Assembly: GCA_045592445.1 (NCBI GenBank)
Contig: JAZNUV010000008.1
Span: forward strand, 1-5,172
DNA: 5,172 nucleotides
Direction: 5' to 3'
DNA from: JAQXGO01 sp045592445
GTDB taxonomy: Bacteria > Bacillota > Clostridia > UMGS1883 > UMGS1540
In this document: positions 1 to 5,172 of the stretch, piece by piece
How positions within the stretch are numbered: the stretch's first letter is position 1
How the letters are laid out: each line of letters begins with the position of its first letter
Translations under genes and position numbers: made by a program
Notes under the pieces: model-generated
Seen by the model: the letters and a program-made list of their open reading frames with translations, nothing else
The model's database searches: none
What the model was told of the DNA's origin: nothing

Positions 1-1
1 T

Positions 2-877
2 GAGGAAGCGTGCAAAAAGACACCCGATGCAACGCTTGTTTTGAATGCAGACGAAGCCTTGTTTGGTGATTTTATGCCGGAAAACCGTCGCTTCTTTTTC
101 GGATTTCGTCTGCCAATTCGTGCGGAGGAAAATGTTGGTGCAGAAAATAAACATTGTAAAAAATGTCAAACACCGTACACGTATTTATTTACAACGTTTG
201 GCCAACTTGGCGCATATAAATGCCCGTCCTGTGGCTTTGAAAGACCCAATCTTGACCTTGGTATAGATAAAATTGAGGCGATTGCGGCGGACGGCTCTGT
301 CGTTTTTGCGGACGGACTTCGTCTGCAAATTCCGCAGGCGGGGGCGTATAATATTTATAACGCGCTCTGTGCTGCATCATGCGCACGTGTGCTCGGCATA
401 GAGGATAAAGCGATTTATGAGGGCATTTTCGGGCAGGAAAGCAAATTCGGCAGGCAGGAAACTGTACAGATTGAAGGTGCAGAAACGCGTATCATTCTGA
501 TTAAAAATCCCGCGGGCGCAGAAGAGGCGATTGCTTCAGTCTTGCCGGATCAAAATCCTGTATATATCGGTGTCGCTTTAAACGACAATGCAGGGGACGG
601 AACAGATGTTTCCTGGATTTATGATGTGCAGTTTGAACGTCTTTGCAGTATGGATATAAAAGGCGTTTTGGCAGCGGGCACGCGATGCTATGATATGGCA
701 ATCCGTTTAAAACTTGCAGACTTTGAAAAACCGACAGTTTGCCCCGATTATGAGACGCTTTTGCAAAATTTAAAAGGGATAACGGGTAAGGTATACCTCT
801 TTATGAATTATACGTCTATGATGGGTTTTCGAAAATTTCTTTATCGAAAAAAATATATTAAAAGACTTTATTTTTAA
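2..877 (+). CDS. murT: MurT, lipid II isoglutaminyl synthase subunit (5'-truncated by window edge)
   Basis: MurT is the Mur-ligase-like subunit that, with the amidotransferase GatD, amidates the alpha-carboxyl of D-glutamate in the lipid II stem peptide in the cytoplasm. The frame is open from base 2 to the TAA at 875-877, giving 291 residues. About 150 N-terminal residues, including the ATP-binding P-loop, should lie upstream, judging from a usual length near 440. Visible: the Mur-ligase segment LVLNADEAL (12-20); a Cys4 zinc ribbon with CKKC at 52-55 and CPSC at 74-77, typical of MurT rather than MurC-F; the YNIYNALCAA segment (116-125); then the MurT-specific C-terminal domain (DUF1727) with KNPAGAEEAI, LNDNAGDGTDVSWIYDV and the terminal NYTSMMGFRKFL. 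The Asp that completes the GatD catalytic triad should lie in this domain, but I cannot assign it without an alignment. The TTG at 41 is an internal Leu codon, not a start. gatD does not follow; it may lie upstream. Confidence 0.93.
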   Translation, partial: EEACKKTPDATLVLNADEALFGDFMPENRRFFFGFRLPIRAEENVGAENKHCKKCQTPYTYLFTTFGQLGAYKCPSCGFERPNLDLGIDKIEAIAADGSVVFADGLRLQIPQAGAYNIYNALCAASCARVLGIEDKAIYEGIFGQESKFGRQETVQIEGAETRIILIKNPAGAEEAIASVLPDQNPVYIGVALNDNAGDGTDVSWIYDVQFERLCSMDIKGVLAAGTRCYDMAIRLKLADFEKPTVCPDYETLLQNLKGITGKVYLFMNYTSMMGFRKFLYRKKYIKRLYF

Positions 878-885
878 GGTATAAT
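858..885 (+). promoter_or_regulatory. Possible sigma-A promoter for the DMT-family gene
   Basis: A perfect TATAAT (880-885) follows the murT stop directly. The best -35 candidate is TTAAAA at 858-863 (four of six matches to TTGACA) with a 16-bp spacer, inside the last murT codons. Transcription would start near 891-893, just before the hairpin at 900-945, giving a leader of about 35 nt that begins at the stem. The region is very AT-rich, so a chance TATAAT is possible. Confidence 0.45.
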
Positions 886-899
886 TATTAAAAATAAGA

Positions 900-945
900 A
901 AAAAATAACACCGAGGTGATTTTTACATGCTCGGTGTTATTTTTT
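900..945. terminator. Perfect 16-bp hairpin, probable bidirectional terminator, spanning the DMT gene start
   Basis: Bases 900-915 pair perfectly with 930-945, leaving a 14-nt loop at 916-929. The core is TAACACCGAG/CTCGGTGTTA, flanked by an A-run on the left and a T-run on the right. On the + strand the arm ends in six T (940-945), the form of an intrinsic terminator for murT. On the - strand the arm ends in seven T (905-899) followed by more T-rich sequence, which would stop minus-strand transcripts arriving from spoIID. The SD-like GAGGTGA (913-919) straddles the stem and loop, and the ATG (927-929) closes the loop. Codons 2 to 7 of the DMT gene form most of the right arm. It could instead act as an attenuator or a 5' mRNA stabiliser. 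Confidence 0.8.
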
Positions 946-1355
946 CAGTAATTGCGGGTGCAGCTATGAGCTTTCAGGGGGTTATCAATACAAGGCTCGG
1001 CGAGAAAGCAGGCGTTTTTGAAGCAAACGCCTTTGTGCAGGGTACGGCCTTTATCCTGTCGCTCATTGTGATGTTTATATTTGGGCAGGGAGAGGTAAGA
1101 AGTCTATTTTCGGCAGATAAAATCTATTTAACAGGTGGCGTTCTTGGTATTTTAATTACCGTTACGGTCATGCTCGGTATTCAAAATTTGGGACCGACCG
1201 TAGCCATTTCCGTTATTCTGATTGCGCAGCTTCTGGTAGCGGCAGGCATTGATGCATTCGGTATTTTGGAAAGCGCAAAAGTTGGATTCGGGCTGACAAA
1301 ATATATCGGCATTGCACTGATGATTGCGGGCGTTGTGCTTTTTAAAATCAAATAA
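927..1355 (+). CDS. Small DMT-superfamily membrane protein (DUF606/YdcZ-like)
   Basis: A 142-residue, very hydrophobic protein with about five predicted transmembrane helices (roughly 2-19, 33-53, 67-86, 89-112, 122-140). It resembles the DUF606/YdcZ branch of the drug/metabolite transporter superfamily, whose members are normally about 140 residues with an odd helix number. The N-terminal pattern AGAAMSFQGVINTRLGEKAG (10-29), with Gln17 and Asn21 in helix 1, is characteristic, as is the final helix with IGIALMIAGVVLF. The substrate is unknown and cannot be read from the sequence. The ATG at 927 is chosen because GAGGTGA lies 7 nt upstream and the family N-terminus begins here; the Met at codon 14 is inside helix 1. 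Related proteins are often encoded in pairs, but no partner is present. The gene is convergent with spoIID with no spacer. The product call is fairly firm; the function is not. Confidence 0.82.
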   Translation: MLGVIFSVIAGAAMSFQGVINTRLGEKAGVFEANAFVQGTAFILSLIVMFIFGQGEVRSLFSADKIYLTGGVLGILITVTVMLGIQNLGPTVAISVILIAQLLVAAGIDAFGILESAKVGFGLTKYIGIALMIAGVVLFKIK

Positions 1356-2288
1356 TTACCAAGCCGTTTCAAATGAAACATCTGTATAATATGTCGACAG
1401 AATTTCGCGATAGGTGCTGCCTGATTCAGCCATCGCATTGGCACCATATTGGCTGAGCCCGACGCCATGGCCGTTGCCGATAACATGAAAAATGAAACTG
1501 TTTTCTGTTTCCTCTACGGTAAAATTTGCGGAATTTAAATCAAAGTAGGTGCGTATGTCCGTACCGCGAAATAAAAAGCCGCCGATATTGACAGTATCTA
1601 CTGCACCGCCTTCTGTGCGTGTATCGCCGTATACGTGTGGGTCTGTAACGCCGAGCGTTTTACAGATATCCTCTTTGGAGACTTCCACAGTAGAACTGAA
1701 TTTAGGTGCACTTTTGTCACCTTCGCTTGCCACGCTTTTCAGATACGGAAGGTCGCCGCCCCATACGTCCTTGGAATTTTCCGTGCGCCCGCTGCCTGTA
1801 GAATGAAAAACAGCCACAATCGGCTGATTTTCGTAGGTGATAATTTCGCCGCGCGTATCCGAAACACAGTCACAAAGCTTTTGATAATAATTTTTGTACC
1901 AGTCTTTGCCCATTTTTTCTTGCATATCCGTTTCAGAAAGCCATGCCTTGCAATGCGTACTGTCCGTACATACATCTGCATTCGGATGGTCACTGTTTTT
2001 CGTGTCGGACTGCATTTTATTATAAATGTAGGTACGCGCTGCTGTGGCCTGTGCGCGTAGTGCTTCCTCATGAAAAGAAGCGGGCATCTCGGCGGCAAGA
2101 ACGCCGACTAAATACCTTTCCAAATCATGTTCCTCTATTTGGCCGCTTTTCGCGTTCTGAACGAGTACGGTGGGGGCGTTCGATGTAGAAGAAGTAGGGT
2201 TTGCAGGAGAAAGGCAAAGTACAATACCTGTCGGCAATATGACAAGCAGGAAAAAAAGTATTAGTAAGAAATATAAAAGTTGTTTCAA
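1356..2288 (-). CDS. spoIID: Stage II sporulation protein D (SpoIID), lytic transglycosylase
   Basis: SpoIID is a membrane-anchored peptidoglycan lytic transglycosylase of the engulfment machinery (DMP complex with SpoIIM and SpoIIP in Bacillus), cutting glycan strands so the mother-cell membrane can move around the forespore. From the TTG at 2288 it has 310 residues. A signal anchor starts MKQLLYFLLILFFLLVILP; the SpoIID domain follows. AAEMP contains Glu67, matching the catalytic Glu88 of B. subtilis. C107-x4-H112-C113 resembles the zinc site of the C. difficile enzyme. The conserved FHSTGSGRTE (161-170) and HGVGLSQYGA (274-283) are intact. TTG is preferred over the ATG at 2306 because GGAGGA (2302-2297) sits 8 nt before the TTG, the ATG has no SD, and a Lys directly before the hydrophobic segment suits an anchor. 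No partner genes (spoIIM, spoIIP) are in view. It appears full-length and functional. Identity is near certain; the start is about 75% sure. Confidence 0.95.
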   Translation of the reverse strand: MKQLLYFLLILFFLLVILPTGIVLCLSPANPTSSTSNAPTVLVQNAKSGQIEEHDLERYLVGVLAAEMPASFHEEALRAQATAARTYIYNKMQSDTKNSDHPNADVCTDSTHCKAWLSETDMQEKMGKDWYKNYYQKLCDCVSDTRGEIITYENQPIVAVFHSTGSGRTENSKDVWGGDLPYLKSVASEGDKSAPKFSSTVEVSKEDICKTLGVTDPHVYGDTRTEGGAVDTVNIGGFLFRGTDIRTYFDLNSANFTVEETENSFIFHVIGNGHGVGLSQYGANAMAESGSTYREILSTYYTDVSFETAW

Positions 2289-2344
2289 AAGGCTCGTCCT
2301 CCACATATCGGAATACTAAAGCGTATGCGGGGAACGAGCCTTTT
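2287..2344 (-). promoter_or_regulatory. Inverted repeat enclosing the spoIID promoter -10, RBS and start codon
   Basis: AAAAGGCTCGT (2287-2297) and ACGAGCCTTTT (2334-2344) are perfect 11-bp complements around a 36-nt interval. Read on the minus strand, the 5' arm lies 23 nt after the PBP stop codon. The interval holds the -10 element and the GGAGG of the RBS, and the 3' arm contains the first two bases of the TTG start codon. RNA starting in the PBP gene could fold this stem; RNA starting at the predicted sigma-E site could not, because it lacks the 5' arm. The minus-strand T-run is short (four), so termination in that direction would be weak. On the + strand, T-rich sequence follows. Confidence 0.7.
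2297..2302 (-). promoter_or_regulatory. Ribosome binding site deciding the spoIID start
   Basis: GGAGGA on the minus strand, 8 nt before the TTG at 2288-2286. It lies within codons 2 to 4 of a reading from the ATG at 2306, so it cannot serve that ATG. No purine-rich SD precedes the ATG. This is the main argument for a TTG start. Confidence 0.75.
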
Positions 2345-2348
2345 ATTC
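2320..2348 (-). promoter_or_regulatory. Sigma-E-type (mother-cell) promoter for spoIID
   Basis: Minus-strand GAATAAA (2348-2342), 14-nt spacer, then CATACGCT (2327-2320). The B. subtilis sigma-E consensus is about kmATATT, a 13-15 nt spacer, and CATACAnT. The -35 matches five of seven positions, the spacing is ideal, and the -10 differs only at one position (G for A). spoIID is a known sigma-E regulon member in Bacillus. Transcription should begin near 2314, giving a leader of about 26 nt to the TTG. The ATG at 2306 would have only about 8 nt of leader, again favouring the TTG. Confidence 0.7.
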
Positions 2349-2366
2349 TTTTTTGGGATAAATTTT

Positions 2367-4718
2367 CTATGGAAGAGGGATGGCGTCGGACACGGCTACT
2401 TCGGGACGTGGACGTTCAGGCCGCTCAGGTTCAGTGGTCGGCGTCAAAGGTTCATCGTTACTCTGGGGCGGAATTTCTGTGGGAATATCTGCCTCAGAAG
2501 TGATTTCAAGATGTGCTGTACAGGAGGAAGCTGCAATATAGCCGTCTTTCGGTTCGTTTGTAATACCGAGCGCGGAAACCTCCTCTTTGAAAGGACAACC
2601 GGCGGTAGCAAGCGTCTCAGTTTCCGTACATATGGTAAAGCGGCGGTGCATCGTACAACTTTCTGTAGGGGCATCCGCATGCTTGTAGTATTCATACATG
2701 ACCTTGCTGCCGCGAATATCTTTATAGCAATTTTCGGTCGCAAGCTTGCCGCTGACTGTGCAGATGGCGGTAGGACTAAGATTTGTTGGCATATCAAAGG
2801 TTTTATATTTCTTGTCCTTATGAATTTGCGTCATAATTTTTTTCCACGTCGAAACAGCAGGATTGTACCCGATTTGGGACATGGATTTCGGCTGGTCATA
2901 TCCGAACCAAACAGCGCCAACATAATAAGGAGTGTAGCCGATAAACCATCTGTCGTGGTCATTCGTTGTAGTACCTGTTTTGCCGGCGGCGGGCATTTCG
3001 GAAAGCCGTGCGGCTGTCCCGGTGCCATACTGCACAACGCCCTGCAAAAGCTGTGTCATCTGATAAGCAGTCTGTTCACTCATGGCAACTTGAATTGTAT
3101 CTTCAGTGCGGCGTTCTAAAATTACATTACCGCTGTGGTCAAGCACTTTAGAATACGTGGAAGGCTTTGTGTAGATACCCTTGCTTACAAACGGAACATA
3201 GGCGGCGCACATTTCCTTAACTGAAATGCCGTCGGTAAGACCGCCGAGAGAAAGCGGGGCATAGCCTTTGTCGGTATACACCTTGCCGTCGCGTGTTTCA
3301 TTTTCAACAAGGCTTGTAATACCAAGATTATGTTGCATAAAATCAAACGAGGTATCCAAACTGATTTTGTCGAGCACTCGAACGGCAGTAGTATTCAGCG
3401 AGCGTGCAACCGCTTCCGATACTGTCACCATACCCGAAAATTTGCCGCCTGCATTTTTCGGAGACCATCCGTCAATGGTAATCGGACCATCCACAACAGT
3501 AGAAGAGGGCGTTATGTGCCCGTATTCCAAAGCGGGTGCATATACGGCAATCGGTTTTATGGTCGAGCCCGGTTGGCGAAGCGTTTGCGTGGCACGATTT
3601 AAGGTGCGGCTAGCAGTTTTTTCACCGCAACCCCCGACAAGCCCGACAATGTTCCCGTTTTGAGCGTCTATCACAACCATTGCGCTTTCCGGTTGTACAT
3701 CACCGGCAACTTTCGGGAAATTCGCGCGATTTACATACGTTTCCTCCATCGCTTTTTGTACGTTTATATCGACGGTGGCATATATTTTCAGACCACCCGA
3801 GTAAAGCATTTTCAAAGCAACCTGGCGTGCATAGCCCTTCTCTGTCTGTAAATCTGTTAAAACGTCTTCAATGACGGCATCCACAAAGTAGGAATTACTT
3901 AAATAAATGTCCTCAGAATCATTTTTTTGTGAAAAAACAAGGTTCTCTGCACAGGCTGCGTCATGTTCTTCCTGCGATATTTTGCCGAGCTCAAGCATTT
4001 TTGCCAACACAAGCTCTTGTTTTTCTTTATTATTTTGCGGATTTACAATCGGGTCATAGCGTGACGGAAATTGCGTAATACCTGCCAAAGACGCACATTC
4101 CGCAAGTGACAGCTCGCTAACATCTTTTCCAAAATATACATTTGCGGCAGCTTGTACGCCGTTGCATTGTTGACTTAAATAAATCGTATTCAGATAAAGC
4201 TCTAAAATACGCTCTTTTGACAGTTCTTTTTCAATTTTATAAGCGCGATAAATCTCCTGGATTTTACGCTTAATGGAGACTTCGTCGTCACCGGTCAGGT
4301 TTTTCACAAGCTGCTGCGTAATAGTACTGGCACCGTAGCCGTATTCACCTTGCCGCAAAGTGGTAAAAGCGGCACCTAAAATTCGCTTTACGTCGAAGCC
4401 TTTGTGGGAATAAAAACGCTCGTCTTCAATCGAAACGACAGCATCCTTCATATACTGCGGGATACGGTCGTAGGAAGCCCAAATTCGATTTTCATTATCG
4501 TAGAGCCTGTCCAGCTCATGCGTTTCACCGGTTTCGGGGTCCGTATAATAAACAAATGATGTGAAATTCATACTGAGGTTATTAAAATCAAAATCCTCGC
4601 CTTTTGAAATAATGCCATATACTGCGCCGCAAAGGACACCAAAGGCAATAATCAAAAGAATACCCAAGGCAATGCCGAAAACTTTAAGATATGTTTTGAA
4701 CGCTTTTTTTACATTCAT
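2367..4718 (-). CDS. Class A penicillin-binding protein (transglycosylase/transpeptidase, PBP1A family)
   Basis: A bifunctional peptidoglycan synthase, 783 residues, polymerising lipid II and cross-linking stem peptides outside the membrane. Order: cytoplasmic KK-rich start; membrane anchor about 13-37; GT51 glycosyltransferase about 65-235 with EDERFYSHKG (catalytic Glu98), GASTITQQLVKN (129-140) and the RKIQEIYRAYKIEKELSKER region; penicillin-binding transpeptidase about 345-630 with SxxK as S385-TIK388, SxN as S440-L-N442 and KTG at 580-582. All catalytic motifs are intact. After the transpeptidase comes a duplicated Cys/His module (about 652-736) and an acidic, proline-rich tail with PERPERPRPE. 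The ATG at 4718 is chosen because AGGAGGTG (4730-4723) ends 4 nt before it; an ATG ten codons earlier would place that site inside the gene. spoIID follows 78 nt downstream, so read-through is possible. A role in engulfment-linked synthesis is inference only; it may be the general vegetative PBP. Confidence 0.95.
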   Translation of the reverse strand: MNVKKAFKTYLKVFGIALGILLIIAFGVLCGAVYGIISKGEDFDFNNLSMNFTSFVYYTDPETGETHELDRLYDNENRIWASYDRIPQYMKDAVVSIEDERFYSHKGFDVKRILGAAFTTLRQGEYGYGASTITQQLVKNLTGDDEVSIKRKIQEIYRAYKIEKELSKERILELYLNTIYLSQQCNGVQAAANVYFGKDVSELSLAECASLAGITQFPSRYDPIVNPQNNKEKQELVLAKMLELGKISQEEHDAACAENLVFSQKNDSEDIYLSNSYFVDAVIEDVLTDLQTEKGYARQVALKMLYSGGLKIYATVDINVQKAMEETYVNRANFPKVAGDVQPESAMVVIDAQNGNIVGLVGGCGEKTASRTLNRATQTLRQPGSTIKPIAVYAPALEYGHITPSSTVVDGPITIDGWSPKNAGGKFSGMVTVSEAVARSLNTTAVRVLDKISLDTSFDFMQHNLGITSLVENETRDGKVYTDKGYAPLSLGGLTDGISVKEMCAAYVPFVSKGIYTKPSTYSKVLDHSGNVILERRTEDTIQVAMSEQTAYQMTQLLQGVVQYGTGTAARLSEMPAAGKTGTTTNDHDRWFIGYTPYYVGAVWFGYDQPKSMSQIGYNPAVSTWKKIMTQIHKDKKYKTFDMPTNLSPTAICTVSGKLATENCYKDIRGSKVMYEYYKHADAPTESCTMHRRFTICTETETLATAGCPFKEEVSALGITNEPKDGYIAASSCTAHLEITSEADIPTEIPPQSNDEPLTPTTEPERPERPRPEVAVSDAIPLP
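2509..2765 (-). repeat. Tandem Cys/His module in the PBP C-terminal region
   Basis: Two adjacent units of about 44 residues share a pattern. Unit 1 has IC653, LAT, C664, then C688-T-M-H691. Unit 2 has IC697, LAT, C708, then C733-T-A-H736. The first two Cys are 11 positions apart in both units; the second-to-third spacing is 24 versus 25. The rest of each unit is diverged, suggesting an old internal duplication with the Cys and His held constant. Extracellular Cys like these could form disulfides or bind metal; neither is shown by sequence. Single CTxH-like motifs occur in the tails of other Firmicutes class A PBPs. Confidence 0.7.
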
Positions 4719-4722
4719 AAGG

Positions 4723-4730
4723 CACCTCCT
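4723..4730 (-). promoter_or_regulatory. Strong RBS fixing the PBP start at 4718
   Basis: AGGAGGTG on the minus strand, a near-complete anti-16S match; the AGGAGG core is 6 nt from the ATG at 4718-4716. It rules out the in-frame ATG at 4748, which has no comparable site. No convincing sigma-A promoter is seen for this gene in the 151-bp divergent region; TATACT at 4743-4738 is too close to the RBS and lacks a -35. Confidence 0.85.
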
Positions 4731-4784
4731 AAAACTAAGTATAAACAAAAAGAATTAAAAAAGTATTACAAAATAGGTTAATTT

Positions 4785-4815
4785 TGAATAAAAAAGAGTC
4801 CATGTGGGCATATTG
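4785..4815 (+). promoter_or_regulatory. Possible sigma-F/sigma-G (forespore) promoter
   Basis: TGAATA (4785-4790), 18 nt, then CATATTG (4809-4815) fits a sigma-G-like arrangement (about GnATR, 17-18 nt, CATnnTA) except for the last base. The overlapping GGGCATATT (4806-4814) fits the sigma-F -10 pattern GGnnAnAnT, with GAATA 15 nt upstream as a -35 matching four of five positions. The predicted start is near 4822, leaving a leader of about 48 nt that is A-rich with a poor SD. Matches to short degenerate consensuses in AT-rich DNA can be chance. Confidence 0.45.
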
Positions 4816-4869
4816 TGGGGAGAAACATGTAAAAAAAACCAAAAATGGAAGAAGGCTGAGAATAAAAAA

Positions 4870-5172
4870 ATGCGGGTTAGAGATATGATAATTGGAACGG
4901 TACTTTGTTTGGTAGCATTCGGAAGTGGCGTGGTTTTGGGCATTTTTATAACGCCGCAACAGGAGGAAACGAGCATTGTGGCGCAGGGGAGTGTTACAGA
5001 AACTGCTCCACCAACGCCTATTGCAATACCGCAAACGCCACCGCCGAGTCCGTCGCCGACGGAAACACAGCAGTACTTGCTTATGGTGTCAGACGACGGC
5101 ATTCAAGTATACGAAATGCTTTTAAATGGTAAAACGAACTTCCAAGTCGGAGGCCAAGCGGTCTTAGGAAGA
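4870..5172 (+). CDS. Membrane-anchored or secreted protein with Pro-rich stalk (3'-truncated by window edge)
   Basis: An open frame runs from the ATG at 4870 off the right edge: 101 residues without a stop. Residues 1-30 form a signal anchor (R2 and R4 before IIGTVLCLVAFGSGVVLGIF). A Glu/Gln-rich stretch and a low-complexity stalk with Thr-Pro and Pro-Ser repeats (about 48-70, including PPPSPSP) follow. A folded domain then begins with YLLMVSDDGIQVYE. That opening vaguely resembles the C-terminal domain of BofC-like forespore proteins (Tyr, short strand, G-I-x-V-Y), but 33 residues are too few to assign it. The protein should act outside the membrane, possibly on the cell wall given its neighbours. 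The upstream SD is weak: AGAAGG at 4850-4855 lies 14 nt from the ATG. Starts at codon 6 (4885) or at GTG 4804 are less attractive. The gene is divergent from the PBP gene. Real gene: likely; function: unknown. Confidence 0.72.
   Translation, partial: MRVRDMIIGTVLCLVAFGSGVVLGIFITPQQEETSIVAQGSVTETAPPTPIAIPQTPPPSPSPTETQQYLLMVSDDGIQVYEMLLNGKTNFQVGGQAVLGR

Noticed and set aside
826..835. TTTTCGAAAA palindrome near the murT end as an operator
   Set aside because: A 10-bp palindrome in AT-rich coding sequence is expected by chance; no second copy positioned with a promoter.
1366..1379. GTTTCA/TGAAAC palindrome as a terminator between the convergent genes
   Set aside because: AT-rich, with a two-base loop, no T-run, and inside the last spoIID codons.
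2280..3119. Plus-strand frame of 279 codons antisense to the PBP and spoIID start
   Set aside because: Arg/Phe/Cys-rich composition typical of a shadow frame; the minus-strand frame has all PBP motifs.
4738..4743. TATACT (minus strand) as the -10 of the PBP promoter
   Set aside because: The start would fall at about 4731, directly against the RBS, and no -35 is found 16-18 nt upstream.
4719..4748. Ten-residue N-terminal extension of the PBP from the ATG at 4748
   Set aside because: The excellent AGGAGGTG at 4730-4723 would be inside the gene, and the extension adds nothing typical of the family.
4845..4859. Four-codon leader peptide ATG GAA GAA GGC TGA before the 4870 gene
   Set aside because: No RBS in front of it and no regulatory codon run; a chance short frame is more likely.
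4755..5102. Minus-strand frame of 115 codons across the divergent region
   Set aside because: It is the complement of the Pro-rich stalk, giving an artificial Gly-rich stretch and a Phe-rich end. No RBS, and the + strand frame has signal-anchor and stalk features.

Overview
The window looks like a chromosomal fragment of a spore-forming, Gram-positive anaerobe of the Clostridia. This rests on a SpoIID orthologue, a MurT-type lipid II amidation subunit, a Firmicutes-style class A penicillin-binding protein (PBP), strong AGGAGG-type ribosome binding sites and moderate GC content. No mobile element, RNA gene or CRISPR array is visible. The theme is peptidoglycan synthesis and its remodelling during sporulation.

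Layout, left to right. The 3' two thirds of murT (+) enters from the left edge and ends at 877. A TATAAT box and a long perfect hairpin (900-945) follow, and the start codon of the next gene lies in the hairpin loop. That gene (927-1355, +) encodes a small five-helix DMT-family membrane protein. Its stop codon abuts, with no spacer, the stop codon of spoIID (minus strand, about 2288 to 1356). Upstream of spoIID on the minus strand is a bifunctional class A PBP (4718 to 2367). A 151-bp divergent region separates it from a partial + strand gene (4870 to the right edge) for a membrane-anchored protein with a proline-rich stalk.

How the parts may work together. MurT (with GatD, not seen here) amidates the stem-peptide glutamate of lipid II. 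The PBP polymerises and cross-links lipid II. SpoIID is a lytic transglycosylase acting on peptidoglycan during engulfment. The sequence ahead of spoIID fits a sigma-E (mother-cell) promoter, and the sequence ahead of the right-edge gene fits a sigma-F/sigma-G (forespore) promoter, so both could be compartment-specific sporulation genes.

The most interesting signal is regulatory. Two gene starts sit inside perfect inverted repeats. At spoIID, the predicted sigma-E start point lies in the hairpin loop. Read-through mRNA from the PBP gene would therefore fold the start codon into a stem, while sigma-E mRNA would lack the 5' arm and be free to translate. At the DMT gene, a hairpin with the form of a bidirectional intrinsic terminator carries the ribosome binding site and ATG in and around its loop. 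These are inferences from sequence and are testable.
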